Shown one piece after another: positions 17,603 through 26,962 of a stretch of DNA of 64,000 nucleotides. This DNA is from Galbitalea sp. SE-J8 (GTDB lineage Bacteria; Actinomycetota; Actinomycetes; Actinomycetales; Microbacteriaceae), in contig NZ_JAUASV010000021.1 in assembly GCF_030345695.1 (NCBI RefSeq), forward strand, positions 1 to 64,000. The letters run 5' to 3'. Each line of letters opens with the position of its first letter. Within the stretch, counting starts at the first letter, position 1. The translations under genes were made by a program, and so were the position numbers. The notes beneath the pieces were generated by a model, which was not told the origin of the DNA, did no database searches, and was given only the letters and a program-made list of their open reading frames with translations.

Positions 17603-18913
17603 ATGGCATCCCCGCACTCCTCCGATCGCAGCACCGCGGCCGTCGCACAGGGCGCGATCGTCGCCTCCGGGTTCGCGCTCGTCCTCGCGGGCACCAACGC
17701 GATCAACCCGCTGCTGCCCGTCTATCGCGACACCCTGGGGCTCAGCGCGCTCGTGATGTCGCTCACCTTCGTCGCCTACGTCGGCACGCTCGTCGTCGTG
17801 CTCCTGCTCATGGCGCGGCCGAGGTTCACGCGCCATGCGCCCGTGCTGTTCGGCGCCGGCCTCGCCGTCGCAGTCGCCTCCGACGCGCTGCTGTCGCTCG
17901 CGTCCGAGCCGGCCGTGCTCGTCGGCCGAGCGGTCGCCGGGCTCGGCGGCGGCATCGCGACGGGAGCGGCGTCGGCCCTCGTCGTCGCCGCGATCGGCGA
18001 CCCCGGGCGCGGCGTCTCCGCGACCGGCAACCTCGTGGGCGCCGTGATCGGCTCGGGCGGCGCGCAGGCGATCGTGTCCCTCGCGCCCGCCGTCGCGCCG
18101 TACCTGGTGTTCCTCATCCACGGCGCCCTGCTCGTCGTGGTTCTCGTCGCGAGCGTCTCAGCGCTCCTCGTGCGCCGGGCGCCCAATGCCGACGCACTGC
18201 GACCGGTGACGAGCGCGGCCGAGCCGCTCGCACTGCGCCGGCGGGATATCGCGCTCTTCGCGAGCGGATGCATCGGCTGGGTCGCCGTGAGCCTCGCCCT
18301 CGTCGACAACGCCACGGTCTTCGTCGACCTCGGCCTTCCCGCGGCGCGGGCTCTCGCGAGCACCGTCATGCTCGTCGCGAGCGCCGCCGCGCAACTCGCG
18401 AGTCCCGTCCTCGCGCGACGGCTGCCGTGGGCATCCGGACTCGGCGCCCTGGCGCTCGGAATCGTCGTCGCCGGTCTCGGCGCGATCGCCCGGATCGAAC
18501 CGGTCGTGATCGCCGGGTTCGCGATCGTGGGCGTCGGGATCGGGGTCTCGTACCGCACCGCGCTCGTCGTGCTCACGCGCGGATCGAGCCCCGCGCGCCA
18601 GGGGGCGCTCGCATCGCTCTACGCGGCGGTCACGTATGGGGCGGCAGCGACATCCGTTCTCGTGGTGGGCGCGATCGCCGACGAGGCGGGGCTCGTGCCC
18701 ACCCTGGTCGCGGCGGCCGGCGTCGTCGCGGCGCTCGCCGTCGTCGCGTGCATCCGCGCGCCGCGTCTGCGCGACACGATCGCGTCCGCGGACGTCGCCG
18801 CTAGGGTGAGGACGTCGCGGGCCGATCCCGTCGTGACGGGGCCGGCTCGTCGTCCGGCTCGCCGTCGTCGATGGCGGACCTCACCGAGCACACCGGCGCG
18901 ATCGAGGGGATGA
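17603..18913 (+). CDS. MFS transporter
   Basis: A 436-residue membrane protein with about twelve hydrophobic segments between residues 12 and 395, rich in Ala/Val/Leu/Gly as usual for the Major Facilitator Superfamily. The loop after helix 2 carries LLMARPRFTRHAPVL, a diverged MFS signature, and VGRAVAGLGGGIATGAASAL is a typical helix 4/5 motif. The substrate is unknown; the CynX/NimT or drug-efflux branches are both possible. The C-terminus ends in a 30-residue Arg/Pro/Ser tail of low complexity, which may be an extension after loss of an older stop. The Lrp regulator gene starts four bases downstream, and the aminotransferase is divergent, so an amino-acid-related substrate is a fair guess. 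Confidence 0.85.
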   Translation: MASPHSSDRSTAAVAQGAIVASGFALVLAGTNAINPLLPVYRDTLGLSALVMSLTFVAYVGTLVVVLLLMARPRFTRHAPVLFGAGLAVAVASDALLSLASEPAVLVGRAVAGLGGGIATGAASALVVAAIGDPGRGVSATGNLVGAVIGSGGAQAIVSLAPAVAPYLVFLIHGALLVVVLVASVSALLVRRAPNADALRPVTSAAEPLALRRRDIALFASGCIGWVAVSLALVDNATVFVDLGLPAARALASTVMLVASAAAQLASPVLARRLPWASGLGALALGIVVAGLGAIARIEPVVIAGFAIVGVGIGVSYRTALVVLTRGSSPARQGALASLYAAVTYGAAATSVLVVGAIADEAGLVPTLVAAAGVVAALAVVACIRAPRLRDTIASADVAARVRTSRADPVVTGPARRPARRRRWRTSPSTPARSRG

Positions 18914-18917
18914 CGTC

Positions 18918-19538
18918 ATGACCGACGGCAGCAACAGCTCGCCGCTCAGCTCGCTCGCCGACCGGATGACGCCCACCGGCCCGAGCGTCGAACTCGACGC
19001 GACGGACCGTCGGCTGCTCGTCGAACTCTCCGCGGACGCCCGCGTGCCGCAGCGTCGGCTCGCGGAGCTGCTCGGGATGTCGTCGCCGGCCGTCGCGGAT
19101 CGCATCGCGCGGCTCAAGGCGCGCGGCGTCATCCGTGGCTTCCGTGTCGATATCGACTGGGACCGGCTCGGCCACTCGACCGTCGCCTTCCTGTCGATCG
19201 TCGTCGACAGCACCCACGATCCGAACGGCGTCATCTCGCGGCTGCTCGAGGTGCGCGGCGTCGAGGACATCACGCTCGTCACCGGGAGCACGGACCTCGT
19301 CGTGCGGCTGCGCACGCACGGCTTCGACGACCTGCGCTGGATCCTCGCCTCGGAGATCTGGAACATCCCGGGCGTGCAGCAGACCGAGACGTCGATCTCG
19401 CTGCTACGGGCCGAGCCCGAGAACGCCACCGCGCGCATGCTCACGGCGCTCGACGGCGCGGCGGAGCAGCATGGGGTGTCGGCTGGCGAGCATGCCGGTG
19501 GCGAGCGGACCGGTGGCGAGCGGAAGGGGCACGGATGA
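18918..19538 (+). CDS. Lrp/AsnC family transcriptional regulator
   Basis: A 206-residue regulator. The winged helix-turn-helix occupies about residues 26-75 (LDATDRRLLVELSADARVPQ then LAELLGMSSPAVADRIARLK), followed by the effector-binding RAM/AsnC domain to about 160 (VRGVEDITLVTGSTDLVVRL). The first 25 residues and the last 35 are extensions compared with the usual 150-165; the tail has imperfect repeats of GGERxGGE. GAGGGG lies nine bases before the ATG. A TAGGGT at 18802-18807, inside the end of the MFS gene, could be its own promoter. It probably responds to an amino acid and controls the neighbouring MFS and aminotransferase genes; this is inferred from position. Confidence 0.88.
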   Translation: MTDGSNSSPLSSLADRMTPTGPSVELDATDRRLLVELSADARVPQRRLAELLGMSSPAVADRIARLKARGVIRGFRVDIDWDRLGHSTVAFLSIVVDSTHDPNGVISRLLEVRGVEDITLVTGSTDLVVRLRTHGFDDLRWILASEIWNIPGVQQTETSISLLRAEPENATARMLTALDGAAEQHGVSAGEHAGGERTGGERKGHG

Positions 19539-19822
19539 CGCGCGAGGTCGTGAATGACGGGGCACAGAAGCGCTTCCTGCTGCTCGTCGACGGCGAGCAG
19601 GCGGGGCTCATCGACTACGACGTGACGCCGACGGGCGTCGTCGACATCCTACACACCGAGGTCGACCCGGACAAGCGCGAGCACGGCCTCGCGTCCTGGT
19701 TCGTGCAGCAGGTGCTCGACGGATTCCGGGCCTCCGGCACCCGCCTCGTCGCGCACTGCCCGTACGTGCAGCACTGGCTCGCCGACCCGACGCACGAGGA
19801 GTACCGCGCCCTGCTGGGCTAG
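19535..19822 (+). CDS. Small GNAT-fold acetyltransferase (YjdJ-like)
   Basis: A 95-residue protein matching the short GNAT family COG2388. Typical features are FLLLVDGEQAGLIDYDV at the start, the central LHTEVDPDKREHGLASWFVQ that holds a degenerate acetyl-CoA pyrophosphate loop (R-x-H-G-L-A), and VAHCPYVQHWLADPTHEEY at the end. The ATG overlaps the stop of the Lrp gene (ATGA), so the two are translated together. The acceptor substrate of this family is mostly unknown. Confidence 0.88.
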   Translation: MTREVVNDGAQKRFLLLVDGEQAGLIDYDVTPTGVVDILHTEVDPDKREHGLASWFVQQVLDGFRASGTRLVAHCPYVQHWLADPTHEEYRALLG

Positions 19823-19898
19823 CCGGTCCCCGTCCGCTGAGCGGCCGCGTCGCCTCGGCGGCGGAAAAATGGCGCGCGAGCGGAGCTGCCCCTCCGGT

Positions 19899-20000
19899 GG
19901 TTGAGTAGCCCGCGAGCCGAGCGAGCCGGCGTATCGAAGCCGGGGTGCGGGCGGGGGTGCGCGCTTCGATACGCATCGCTCCTTCGTCGTGCGCTGGTCA
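19899..20000. repeat. Inverted-repeat element of the GGTTGAG / GTATCGAAGC type
   Basis: The sequence starts GGTTGAGTAGCCCGCGAGC and includes the perfect arms GTATCGAAGC (19931-19940) and GCTTCGATAC (19963-19972) around a 22-base loop. It has the same plan as the units at 15594-16321 (GGT-GAG-AGC ... TCGA) and seems to be a second subfamily. It lies just upstream of the VanY-type gene promoter. Confidence 0.7.
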
Positions 20001-20025
20001 GCGAGCGGTTGCAGGATGCGGTGTC

Positions 20026-20031
20026 TAGGCT
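20026..20031 (+). promoter_or_regulatory. -10 element TAGGCT (leaderless)
   Basis: TAGGCT is followed by exactly six bases and GTG 20038, so transcription is expected to begin at the start codon. Confidence 0.6.
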
Positions 20032-20037
20032 GGGCCC

Positions 20038-20748
20038 GTGCGCGTCCCTCGTCCTGTCATCGCGGCCGCGGCATCCGTCGCCCTCGTGCTCGGCGCGAGC
20101 GTCGCGCCGGCGGCCGCCGCGTCCGCGCCCGGCGACGGCTTCGACCGCACCGCCCGCTCGCTGACCGACCCGGCGAGCACGTGGGTGATCGTGAACAAGG
20201 TCCACCCGCTGAAGCCCCGCAGCTATGCGCCGGCCGACCTCGTCACGGTGCCCGTGCCGCACGCGAACCCGGTGAAGCTGCGTAAGCCGGCGGCATCTGC
20301 TCTCGTGCGCATGTTCCGCGCGTACACGAAGGCGACCGGCAAGCGGATGCAGTCGCAGAGCGCGTACCGCAGCTACAGCGCGCAGGTGTCGACCTACAAC
20401 GGATGGGTCGCCCGACTCGGCCGGAAGGGCGCCGACCTGACGAGCGCGCGGCCCGGATTCAGCGAGCACCAGACCGGGCTCGCGATCGACATCAGCGCCG
20501 TCGGCGGCACGTGCACGCTGCGCGCGTGCTTCGCGTCGACCTCGCAGGGGAAGTGGCTGGCGAAGAACGCGTGGCGGTACGGATTCATCCTGCGCTACGC
20601 GAAGGACAAGACGAAGGTCACGGGCTACGAGTTCGAGCCGTGGCACTTCCGCTACGTCGGCGGGGCGCTCGCGCGGGAGATGCGCGCGACGGGCGTCAAG
20701 ACGCTCGAGGAGTTCTTCGGCTACCGGAAGGCGCCCGACTACCGGTAG
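20038..20748 (+). CDS. D-alanyl-D-alanine carboxypeptidase, VanY/M15 family
   Basis: A 236-residue secreted zinc peptidase acting on peptidoglycan stem peptides. The signal peptide ([20 protein letters not shown], cleavage near AAAA-SAPG) is followed by the M15B domain from about residue 50. Metal and catalytic motifs are present: SAYRSYSAQ (conserved Arg), [13 protein letters not shown] with the zinc His and Asp, and [10 protein letters not shown] with the catalytic Glu and the last zinc His. The length is normal for VanY-like enzymes. The start follows a leaderless promoter. It stands alone between a repeat element and a repeat array, and no vancomycin-resistance genes are near, so a housekeeping wall-remodelling role is likely. 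Confidence 0.92.
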   Translation: MRVPRPVIAAAASVALVLGASVAPAAAASAPGDGFDRTARSLTDPASTWVIVNKVHPLKPRSYAPADLVTVPVPHANPVKLRKPAASALVRMFRAYTKATGKRMQSQSAYRSYSAQVSTYNGWVARLGRKGADLTSARPGFSEHQTGLAIDISAVGGTCTLRACFASTSQGKWLAKNAWRYGFILRYAKDKTKVTGYEFEPWHFRYVGGALAREMRATGVKTLEEFFGYRKAPDYR

Positions 20749-20787
20749 CGGCAACCGCTGGTCGTCTCGCACGTAGCCGGGCAGCCG

Positions 20788-20893
20788 CTGGTCGAGGAGC
20801 GCGCGACGGAGTCGCTCGTGTCTCGAGACCACAGGGGGCGTCGCAGTGGTCTCGAGACGCCGGCTCGCTGCGCTCGCGGGCTCCTCGACCAGC
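20788..20893. repeat. Inverted-repeat pair of the GGTCGAGGAGC family
   Basis: One copy of motif A (CTGGTCGAGGAGC from 20788 to TCTCGAGACC at about 20830) faces one copy of motif B (GGTCTCGAGACGCC at 20848 to CTCCTCGACCAG at 20892). It is the same family as the array at 15594-16321 and lies 40 bases after the carboxypeptidase stop. Confidence 0.8.
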
Positions 20894-21268
20894 GGGGTTG
20901 GTCCTCGACCAGCGGTGGGGGGCGTGCGGTTGCTGCGCTCGGGGGTTCTTCGGCGCTCTTCGACCAGCGGGGTTGGTTCTCGACCAGCGGTGGGGGGCGT
21001 GTGGTTGCTGCGCTCGGGGGTTCTTCGGCGCTCTTCGACCAGCGGGGTTGGTTCTCGACCAGCGGTGGGGGGCGTGCGGTTGCTGCGCTCGGGGGTTCTT
21101 CGGCGCTCCTCGACCAGCGGGGTTGGTCCTCGACCAGCGGTGGGGGGCGTGTGGTTGCTGCGCTCGCGGGTTCTTCGGCGCTCTTCGACCAGCGGGGTTG
21201 GTCCTCGACCAGCGGTGGGGGGCGTGTGGTTGCTGCGCTCGGGGGTTCTTCGGCGCTCTTCGACCGGA
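20894..21268. repeat. Five tandem copies of a 75-bp unit
   Basis: Units begin at 20894, 20969, 21044, 21119 and 21194, each starting GGGGTTGGT and ending with C-T-C-(T/C)-TCGACCAGC. Copies differ by only a few bases (for example GTGCGG or GTGTGG, CTCTTC or CTCCTC). The unit seems to have grown from the end of the inverted-repeat pair just upstream, whose tail CTCCTCGACCAGCGG it repeats. Because 75 is a multiple of three, open frames with 25-residue repeats cross it on the plus strand; they have no start signal or family resemblance and are not called as genes. Confidence 0.9.
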
Positions 21269-21275
21269 GCGGGGC

Positions 21276-22952
21276 TCAGCCGCCGAGCGCCGCGTCGACG
21301 ATGCGCTTCGCCTCGGCCTGCACGAGCTTCAGGTGCTCCGGCCCACGGAACGACTCCGCGTAGATCTTGTAGACGTCCTCCGTGCCCGAGGGGCGCGCGG
21401 CGAACCACGCGTCGGCCGTCGCGACCTTGACGCCGCCGATCGCCGCGCCGTTGCCGGGCGCCGCGGAGAGCTTCAACGCGATCGGCTCGCCCGCGAGCTC
21501 CGTCGCCTCGATCGCGTCGCCGTCGAGCTTGCCGAGCCGCGCCTTCTGCTCCTTGCTGGCCGCGGCATCCACCCGCTCGTAGGCGGGCTCACCGAACCGC
21601 TCGACGAGCTCGGCGTACAGCTGCGACGGGCTCCTGCCGGTCACGGCCCGGATCTCGGCGGCGAGCAGACACAACAGGATGCCGTCCTTGTCGGTCGTCC
21701 ACACCGTGCCGTCCGTGCGCAGGAAGCTCGCGCCCGCGCTCTCCTCTCCGCCGAACGCGACGGAGCCGTCGACGAGTCCCGGCACGAACCACTTGAAGCC
21801 GACCGGCACCTCCCACAGGCGGCGTCCGATCGACTCGGCGACGAGGTCGATCATCGAGCTCGACACGAGGGTCTTGCCGATCGCGGCATCCTCGCGCCAG
21901 CCGGGGCGGTGCGCGTAGAGGTACTGGATCGCGACCGCGAGGTAGTGGTTGGGGTTCATGAGCCCGCCGTCGGGCGTCACGATGCCGTGCCGGTCGGCAT
22001 CCGCGTCGTTGCCGGTCGCGATGTCGTAGCCATCGGCCTTCGCGACGACGGATGCCATCACCGACGGACTCGACGGATCCATGCGGATCTTCTCGTCCCA
22101 GTCGAGCGTCATGAACGGCCAGCGCGGGTCGGTCTCGGTGTTGAGCACGGTGAGATTGAGCCCGAACTTCTCGCCAATCAGCTGCCAGTAGTGCACGGAT
22201 GCGCCGCCGAGCGGGTCCGCCCCGATCGAGATGCCGGACTCGCGGATCGCGTCGACGTCGATGATCGTCGCGAGGTCGGCGACGTAGTTCTCGCGGAAGT
22301 CGTACGTCGCGACGGCCGTGTCGGACGCGCGCAGCACATCCGCGTTGCCGCCCGCGATGATCTCGTTCGCACGGTTCGCGATCCAGCCGGTGGCATCCGA
22401 GTCGGCCGGTCCGCCGTGCGGGGGGTTGTACTTGAAGCCGCCGTCGCGCGGCGGGTTGTGGCTCGGCGTGATGACGATGCCGTCGGCAAGACCCTGGCCG
22501 GCGTAGGTCGACGAGTCGAGCAGGCCGCCGAGGTCGGCGCCGAGCTCGCGGTTGTACGTCAGGATGGCGTGGCTGAGCGCCGGTGTCGGCACCCAGTCGT
22601 CGAACTCGTCGACGCGCACGTCGACGCCGTTCGCGACGAGCACCTCGAGCGCGGTCGTCTCGGCCGGACGGCTGAGGGCGTGCGTGTCCTTGCCGATGAA
22701 CAGCGGGCCGTCGATGCCGAGGCTCGTGCGGTACTCGACGATCGCCTGGGTGATCGCGGCGATGTGCACGTCGTTGAACGCGGCGTCGAGGCTCGAGCCG
22801 CGGTGACCGCTCGTGCCGAACACGACCTTCTGGGACGGGTTCGTCACGTCGGGGGAGAGCTCGAAGTAGGCCCGGATGAGCTCTTCGACGTCGATGAGGT
22901 CGGATTCGGCGGCGGGCTGCCCTGCCCGCGAGACCGTGTTCTCGATAGCCAT
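21276..22952 (-). CDS. pgm: Phosphoglucomutase (alpha-D-glucose phosphate-specific)
   Basis: Interconverts glucose 1-phosphate and glucose 6-phosphate, feeding GalU and the dTDP-sugar route. The 558 residues match bacterial Pgm. Key sites are the metal-binding and phosphoserine region ([10 protein letters not shown] at about 47, [20 protein letters not shown] at about 155), the Mg-binding [12 protein letters not shown] (about 310), the sugar loop [10 protein letters not shown] (about 405) and the phosphate-binding [12 protein letters not shown] near the C-terminus. The ATG at 22952 is chosen because the conserved fold begins about 20 residues later; a longer frame has no family support. The gene ends seven bases from the 75-bp tandem array, so its 3' flank has been remodelled by repeats. 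Confidence 0.95.
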   Translation of the reverse strand: MAIENTVSRAGQPAAESDLIDVEELIRAYFELSPDVTNPSQKVVFGTSGHRGSSLDAAFNDVHIAAITQAIVEYRTSLGIDGPLFIGKDTHALSRPAETTALEVLVANGVDVRVDEFDDWVPTPALSHAILTYNRELGADLGGLLDSSTYAGQGLADGIVITPSHNPPRDGGFKYNPPHGGPADSDATGWIANRANEIIAGGNADVLRASDTAVATYDFRENYVADLATIIDVDAIRESGISIGADPLGGASVHYWQLIGEKFGLNLTVLNTETDPRWPFMTLDWDEKIRMDPSSPSVMASVVAKADGYDIATGNDADADRHGIVTPDGGLMNPNHYLAVAIQYLYAHRPGWREDAAIGKTLVSSSMIDLVAESIGRRLWEVPVGFKWFVPGLVDGSVAFGGEESAGASFLRTDGTVWTTDKDGILLCLLAAEIRAVTGRSPSQLYAELVERFGEPAYERVDAAASKEQKARLGKLDGDAIEATELAGEPIALKLSAAPGNGAAIGGVKVATADAWFAARPSGTEDVYKIYAESFRGPEHLKLVQAEAKRIVDAALGG

Positions 22953-23029
22953 GCCGTCAGTCTGGCAGCACGGATGCGGTCTGGCAGCACGGATGCCGCG
23001 GGTGGCCGAGCCGGGGGACGCGCCGGTGA

Positions 23030-23112
23030 CCGAAAACGAAGGAGTTCCGAGCCGTTCGACGCGTTGCGGGGCCGATTCGGCCGCATCCGTTCGCAACCTC
23101 CTTCGTTTTCGG
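23030..23112. repeat. Hairpin element E1 (83 bp)
   Basis: Perfect 15-bp arms CCGAAAACGAAGGAG (23030-23044) and its complement (23098-23112) enclose a 53-base centre that itself holds nested pairing (GTTGCG/CGCAAC and GGCCGA-T-TCGGCC). Outside the right arm, TTCGGGTGCAGCG is repeated three times in tandem (23108-23146). Upstream, TCTGGCAGCACGGATGC occurs twice (22961 and 22980). It has the same plan as elements E2-E4 in this window. It lies between the pgm and xylulokinase starts. Confidence 0.8.
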
Positions 23113-23218
23113 GTGCAGCGTTCGGGTGCAGCGTTCGGGTGCAGCGTCCGGGGGCAACGCGGGAGCAGTGTCCGGGAGCAGCTCCCGCCGCGACGATCCG
23201 GCGGCGCGGCCGCGCTGG

Positions 23219-23257
23219 TACGGTGATCCCGCTCACACTGCGGCCTCCCGAGGCCGC
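23219..23257 (+). promoter_or_regulatory. Xylulokinase promoter and leader hairpin
   Basis: TACGGT (23219-23224) is a plausible -10 element. The perfect inverted repeat GCGGCCT/AGGCCGC (23240-23257) follows, seven bases before the ribosome binding site, and could be an operator or leader structure. Confidence 0.4.
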
Positions 23258-23276
23258 CTCACGAAGGAGTGCCGAT

Positions 23277-24662
23277 TTGCTCATCGCCGGTATCGACTCG
23301 TCGACGCAGAGTTGCAAGGTGGTCGTGCGGGATCTCGAGACGGGGGCCGTCGTGCGCGTCGGACGGGCTCAGCATCCCGCGGGCACCGAGGTCGACCCGG
23401 AGCGCTGGTGGGACGCCCTGCAGGAGTCCGTGCGCGATGCCGGCGGCCTGGACGACGTGGCCGCGGTCTCGGTCGCCGGCCAGCAGCACGGCATGGTGGT
23501 GCTCAACGCGCGCGGCGAGGTCATCCGCCCCGCACTGCTCTGGAACGACACGCGGTCGGCCGCCGCTGCGCAGGAGCTCATCGACGAGTTCGGAGCGGCT
23601 GAGCTCGCGCGTCGCACGGGCTCGGTGCCGGTGGCCTCGTTCACGGCGACGAAGCTGCGGTGGCTGCGCGACGCCGAGCCGGATCACGCCGCCCAGGTCG
23701 CCGCGGTGGCCCTGCCGCACGACTGGCTCACCTGGCGGCTGCGCGGGTTCGGACCGCAGAACCCGCGCCTCGACGAGCTCGTGACCGACCGCTCGGATGC
23801 GAGCGGCACGAGCTACTGGAACCCGACGATCGGCGACTACGACCGCGAGCTGCTCGTCGCCGCGCTCGGTCACGACGCCGTGCTGCCCCGCGTGCTCGGC
23901 CCCGCTGAGCGTGCCGGGGTGACGACCGCGGGCACGGTCGTGGGTGCCGGTGCCGGCGACAACGCGGGTGCGGCGCTCGGTCTCGGATGCGGTCCCGGCG
24001 ACGCGGTGGTGTCGATCGGCACGAGCGGCACGGTCTTCGCCGTCACCGCCACGCCGGTGCGCGATGAGAGCGGCACGGTGGCGGGATTCGCCGACGCGTC
24101 GGGCGCGTTCCTGCCGCTCGTCGCGACCCTGAACGCGGCGCGCGTGCTCGACTCGATCGCGGGGCTGCTCGACGTGGACCACGAGACGCTCGGCGCGCTC
24201 GCCCTGACGGCCGCGCCGGGAGCGTCGGGAGTCGTGCTGCAGCCCTACTTCGAGGGAGAGCGCACCCCGAACCTGCCGCGCGCGACGGCGACGTTCTTCG
24301 GACTCACCCTCGGATCGACCACCCGTCCCGCGATCGCGCGCGCAGCGATCGAGGGGATGCTGTGCGGGCTCGCCGACGGACTCGACGCGGTGCGCGGCCT
24401 CGGCGTCGATGCCCGCCGCATCCTGCTCATCGGCGGTGCTGCGCAGAACGAGGCCGTCGGATCGATCGCGTCGCAGGTGTTCGACGTCGACGTGGTCATC
24501 CCGGAGCCGGGCGAGTACGTCGCCGCAGGCGCGGCCGTGCAGGCGGGATGGGCTCTCACGGGTGAGCGGCCCGGGTGGCCCATCGACGTCGTGTCGTCGC
24601 CGACGGGCGCGTACGCTCCCGTGATCCGCGAGCAGTACGTGGCTCGGGCCGTCGCATCCTGA
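23277..24662 (+). CDS. xylB: Xylulokinase (FGGY carbohydrate kinase)
   Basis: Phosphorylates D-xylulose to xylulose 5-phosphate for the pentose phosphate pathway. The 461 residues start with the ATPase phosphate-1 motif [29 protein letters not shown] and WNDTRS are substrate-site motifs of xylulokinases; SIGTSGTVF is the phosphate-2 loop; [12 protein letters not shown] is the adenosine loop near the end. The start is a TTG at 23277, read from AAGGAG seven bases upstream and from the exact position of the fold; no ATG or GTG in frame fits. It converges on the DeoR gene and lies 0.9 kb from the polyol transport operon, which would deliver xylulose if the polyol is D-arabitol or xylitol. Confidence 0.92.
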   Translation: MLIAGIDSSTQSCKVVVRDLETGAVVRVGRAQHPAGTEVDPERWWDALQESVRDAGGLDDVAAVSVAGQQHGMVVLNARGEVIRPALLWNDTRSAAAAQELIDEFGAAELARRTGSVPVASFTATKLRWLRDAEPDHAAQVAAVALPHDWLTWRLRGFGPQNPRLDELVTDRSDASGTSYWNPTIGDYDRELLVAALGHDAVLPRVLGPAERAGVTTAGTVVGAGAGDNAGAALGLGCGPGDAVVSIGTSGTVFAVTATPVRDESGTVAGFADASGAFLPLVATLNAARVLDSIAGLLDVDHETLGALALTAAPGASGVVLQPYFEGERTPNLPRATATFFGLTLGSTTRPAIARAAIEGMLCGLADGLDAVRGLGVDARRILLIGGAAQNEAVGSIASQVFDVDVVIPEPGEYVAAGAAVQAGWALTGERPGWPIDVVSSPTGAYAPVIREQYVARAVAS

Positions 24663-24671
24663 CCGGCACGG

Positions 24672-25433
24672 TCAGACGCGCAGCAGCTGTGAGCCGTACT
24701 GCATGAAGCGGCGCGCCTGCGACAGCGGCAGTCGCTCGCTCGTGACGAACACCTCGATGTCGGAGACGTGCGCGAAGCGCGCGAACGACGTGACGCCGAA
24801 CTTGCCGTGATCGCCGACGAAGACGCGTCGCTGTGAGACCTGCACGGCCATCGCCTTGATGGTCGCGACGGCGGGATCCGGGGTCGTCAGGCCGGCCTCC
24901 ATCGTGACCCCGTTGGCGCCGAGGAACGCGATGTCGATCGCGAACCCGGAGAGCATCTCGCGCGCCCAGTGATCGACGGCGCCGAGGGTGCGACCGCGCA
25001 CGCGCCCGCCGAGCACGAGCACCTCGTGGGGAGTGGACGCGGCCAGTTCGGCCGCGACGGGGATGGAGGGCGTGACGACGGTCAGCGGGCGATCGCTCGG
25101 CAGTCGCGTGGCGACCATGCGGGCCGTCACGCCCTCGTCGATGTAGACCGAGGTCTCGGTGCTGAGCAGCCCGACCGCGGCGTCCGCGATGGCCGACTTC
25201 TCATCCGGATGGCTGCTGGCGCGCCACGCGAGCGGCGTCTCGAACCGGCTGCGCTCGACGGCCGCGATCATGCCGTAGGAGCGACGCACGAGACCGCGCG
25301 CCTCGAGCAGGCGCAGGTCGCGACGCACCGTGGCGGGGGTGGCCTGCAGGCGCTCGGCCAGCTCGGCGACCGCGAGCTCTCCGCGTTCCCGCACGTGCTC
25401 GAGGATGCGGATGCGCCGGTCGGACGACTCCAT
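24672..25433 (-). CDS. DeoR family transcriptional regulator
   Basis: A 253-residue sugar-responsive repressor. The DeoR helix-turn-helix spans residues about 5-60 (RRIRILEHVRERGELAVAEL, then ATPATVRRDLRLLEARGLVRR), followed by the sensor domain with VYIDEGVTARMVA, the GGRVRGRTLGAV segment and FLGANGV, the region that binds phosphorylated sugars in this family. The ATG at 25433 has GGAG five bases upstream on the minus strand. It is divergent from the polyol ABC operon and convergent with xylulokinase, so it probably represses both, with a sugar phosphate such as xylulose 5-phosphate as inducer. That effector is inferred. Confidence 0.92.
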   Translation of the reverse strand: MESSDRRIRILEHVRERGELAVAELAERLQATPATVRRDLRLLEARGLVRRSYGMIAAVERSRFETPLAWRASSHPDEKSAIADAAVGLLSTETSVYIDEGVTARMVATRLPSDRPLTVVTPSIPVAAELAASTPHEVLVLGGRVRGRTLGAVDHWAREMLSGFAIDIAFLGANGVTMEAGLTTPDPAVATIKAMAVQVSQRRVFVGDHGKFGVTSFARFAHVSDIEVFVTSERLPLSQARRFMQYGSQLLRV

Positions 25434-25460
25434 GCGACTCCAGTGTCGAGTGTTGGCGGT

Positions 25461-25504
25461 CACAACGTACAACAAACGTGCACTCAGGGTGCCGAAGTGT
25501 GCAC
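25461..25504. promoter_or_regulatory. Candidate DeoR operator cluster
   Basis: The 140-base divergent region holds repeated half-sites: ACGT at 25465 and 25476 with an 11-base period in A-rich surroundings, and GTGCAC at 25478-25483 and 25499-25504, 21 bases apart. Repeats phased near helical turns are typical of DeoR-family sites. Confidence 0.4.
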
Positions 25505-25526
25505 CGAATGTTCGCCGGACGCTTCC

Positions 25527-25532
25527 TAGCCT
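25527..25532 (+). promoter_or_regulatory. -10 element TAGCCT for the polyol operon
   Basis: TAGCCT lies 41 bases before the ATG of the binding-protein gene. The leader contains TCAAC/GTTGA arms (25543-25558) and the ribosome binding site GGGAGG (25562-25567). Confidence 0.4.
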
Positions 25533-25573
25533 GGGATCACTGTCAACAACGCAGTTGAATAGGGAGGCCCGGG

Positions 25574-26932
25574 ATGACTCGCAATCGCACGGCACGGTCC
25601 ACGGCGCTGAGTGTCGGTCTGGTCGTCGGATCGTTGATCCTCGGGGGGTGCGCCGGCGCCGGCGGCTCCACCGACGGGGATGCGAACGGCGACGTCACGC
25701 TGACGCTCGCGACCGTCAACAACCCGCAGATGAAGGACATGGAGGAGCTGAAGGGTACCTTCGAGAAGGAGAACCCCGGCATCAAGGTCAACTTCATCCA
25801 GATGGAGGAGAACGACCTGCGCGATGCCGTCACCAAGGACGTCGCGACGAAGGGCGGCCAGTACGACGTGGTCACGGTCGGCGCGTACGAGGTGCCGATC
25901 TGGGCGCAGAACGGATGGCTCACCGACCTCACCGACACGACCTCGAGCGATGCCGAGTACGACGTCGACGACCTGTTCCCGCCGGTGCGCGCGGGACTCA
26001 CGGTCGACGACAAGCTCTACGCGCTGCCGTTCTACGGCGAGTCGTCGATGCTCATGTACAACAAGGACATGTTCGCGGCCGCCGGTCTCGAGATGCCGAA
26101 CAACCCGACGTGGGACCAGGTCGCCGACTTCGCCAAGAAGCTGAAGACGGATGACGTGGCCGGCATCTGCCTGCGCGGCAAGCCCGGCTGGGGCGAGCTC
26201 TTCGCCCCGCTCACGACGGTCGTGCAGACCTTCGGCGGCAACTGGTACGACGAGGACTGGAACGCAACCGTCAACGCGCCCGAGTTCGTGGACGCCGTGA
26301 CGTTCTACACCGACCTCGTGAAGGCGGCCGGCGAGCCCGACCCGGTCTCGAGCGGTTTCACCGAGTGCCTCAACGCGCTGAGCCAGGGCAAGGCGGCGAT
26401 GTGGTACGACGCGACGAGCGCCGCCGGCTCGATCGAGGACCCGAACGCGTCGACGGTCGCGGGCAAGGTCGGCTACGTGCACGCTCCCGTCAAGGAGACG
26501 ACGGAGAGCGGCTGGCTCTGGTCGTGGAACCTCGCGATCCCCGAGACCAGCAAGCACAGGGACGCCGCCGAGACCTTCGTCAAGTGGGCGACGAGCAAGA
26601 AGTACGAGCAGCTGGTCGGGACCGAGCTCGGCTGGAGCCGCGTGCCCCCGGGCGCACGCACCTCGACCTACGAGATCCCCGAGTACGTCGACGCCGCCAA
26701 GGCGTTCGCACCGATCACGAAGGAGATCATGGAGGCGGTCGATCCGAACCAGCCCGGCGTCGATCCGCAGCCGTACACGGGTGTGCAGTTCGTCACGATC
26801 CCGGAGTTCCAGGACCTCGGCAACACCATCTCCCAGGACCTCGCCGACGTCTTCGCCGGACGCAGCGATGTGAAGACGGTGCTCGACAAGGGACAGAAGC
26901 TGGCCCAGACGGCCGGCGACGCCCAGAAGTAG
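25574..26932 (+). CDS. ABC transporter substrate-binding lipoprotein, sorbitol/mannitol type
   Basis: A 452-residue family 1 solute-binding protein. It has a lipoprotein signal (basic start, then GSLILGGCAGAGG with the lipobox Cys at about residue 25), so it is anchored outside the membrane. The core shows LTLATVNNPQMKDMEEL, YDVVTVGAYEVPIWAQNGWL and ALPFYGESSMLMYNKDMF, patterns typical of the SmoE/polyol-binding branch. It is the first gene of a four-gene operon with two permeases and a polyol dehydrogenase. The ligand is probably mannitol, sorbitol or arabitol, based on the dehydrogenase. Confidence 0.92.
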   Translation: MTRNRTARSTALSVGLVVGSLILGGCAGAGGSTDGDANGDVTLTLATVNNPQMKDMEELKGTFEKENPGIKVNFIQMEENDLRDAVTKDVATKGGQYDVVTVGAYEVPIWAQNGWLTDLTDTTSSDAEYDVDDLFPPVRAGLTVDDKLYALPFYGESSMLMYNKDMFAAAGLEMPNNPTWDQVADFAKKLKTDDVAGICLRGKPGWGELFAPLTTVVQTFGGNWYDEDWNATVNAPEFVDAVTFYTDLVKAAGEPDPVSSGFTECLNALSQGKAAMWYDATSAAGSIEDPNASTVAGKVGYVHAPVKETTESGWLWSWNLAIPETSKHRDAAETFVKWATSKKYEQLVGTELGWSRVPPGARTSTYEIPEYVDAAKAFAPITKEIMEAVDPNQPGVDPQPYTGVQFVTIPEFQDLGNTISQDLADVFAGRSDVKTVLDKGQKLAQTAGDAQK

Positions 26933-26962
26933 TCGCATCCGATCACGAAAGCGACGACGACA

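Noticed and set aside
20038-20748. A vancomycin-resistance (vanY) cassette
   Set aside because: No vanHAX, vanRS or related gene is near; single M15 carboxypeptidases are ordinary in actinobacteria.
20403-23276. A single very long reading frame running from inside the carboxypeptidase gene through the 75-bp array to xylulokinase
   Set aside because: It crosses the carboxypeptidase and pgm genes in other frames, has no family resemblance before 23277, and a strong AAGGAG plus TTG marks the true kinase start.
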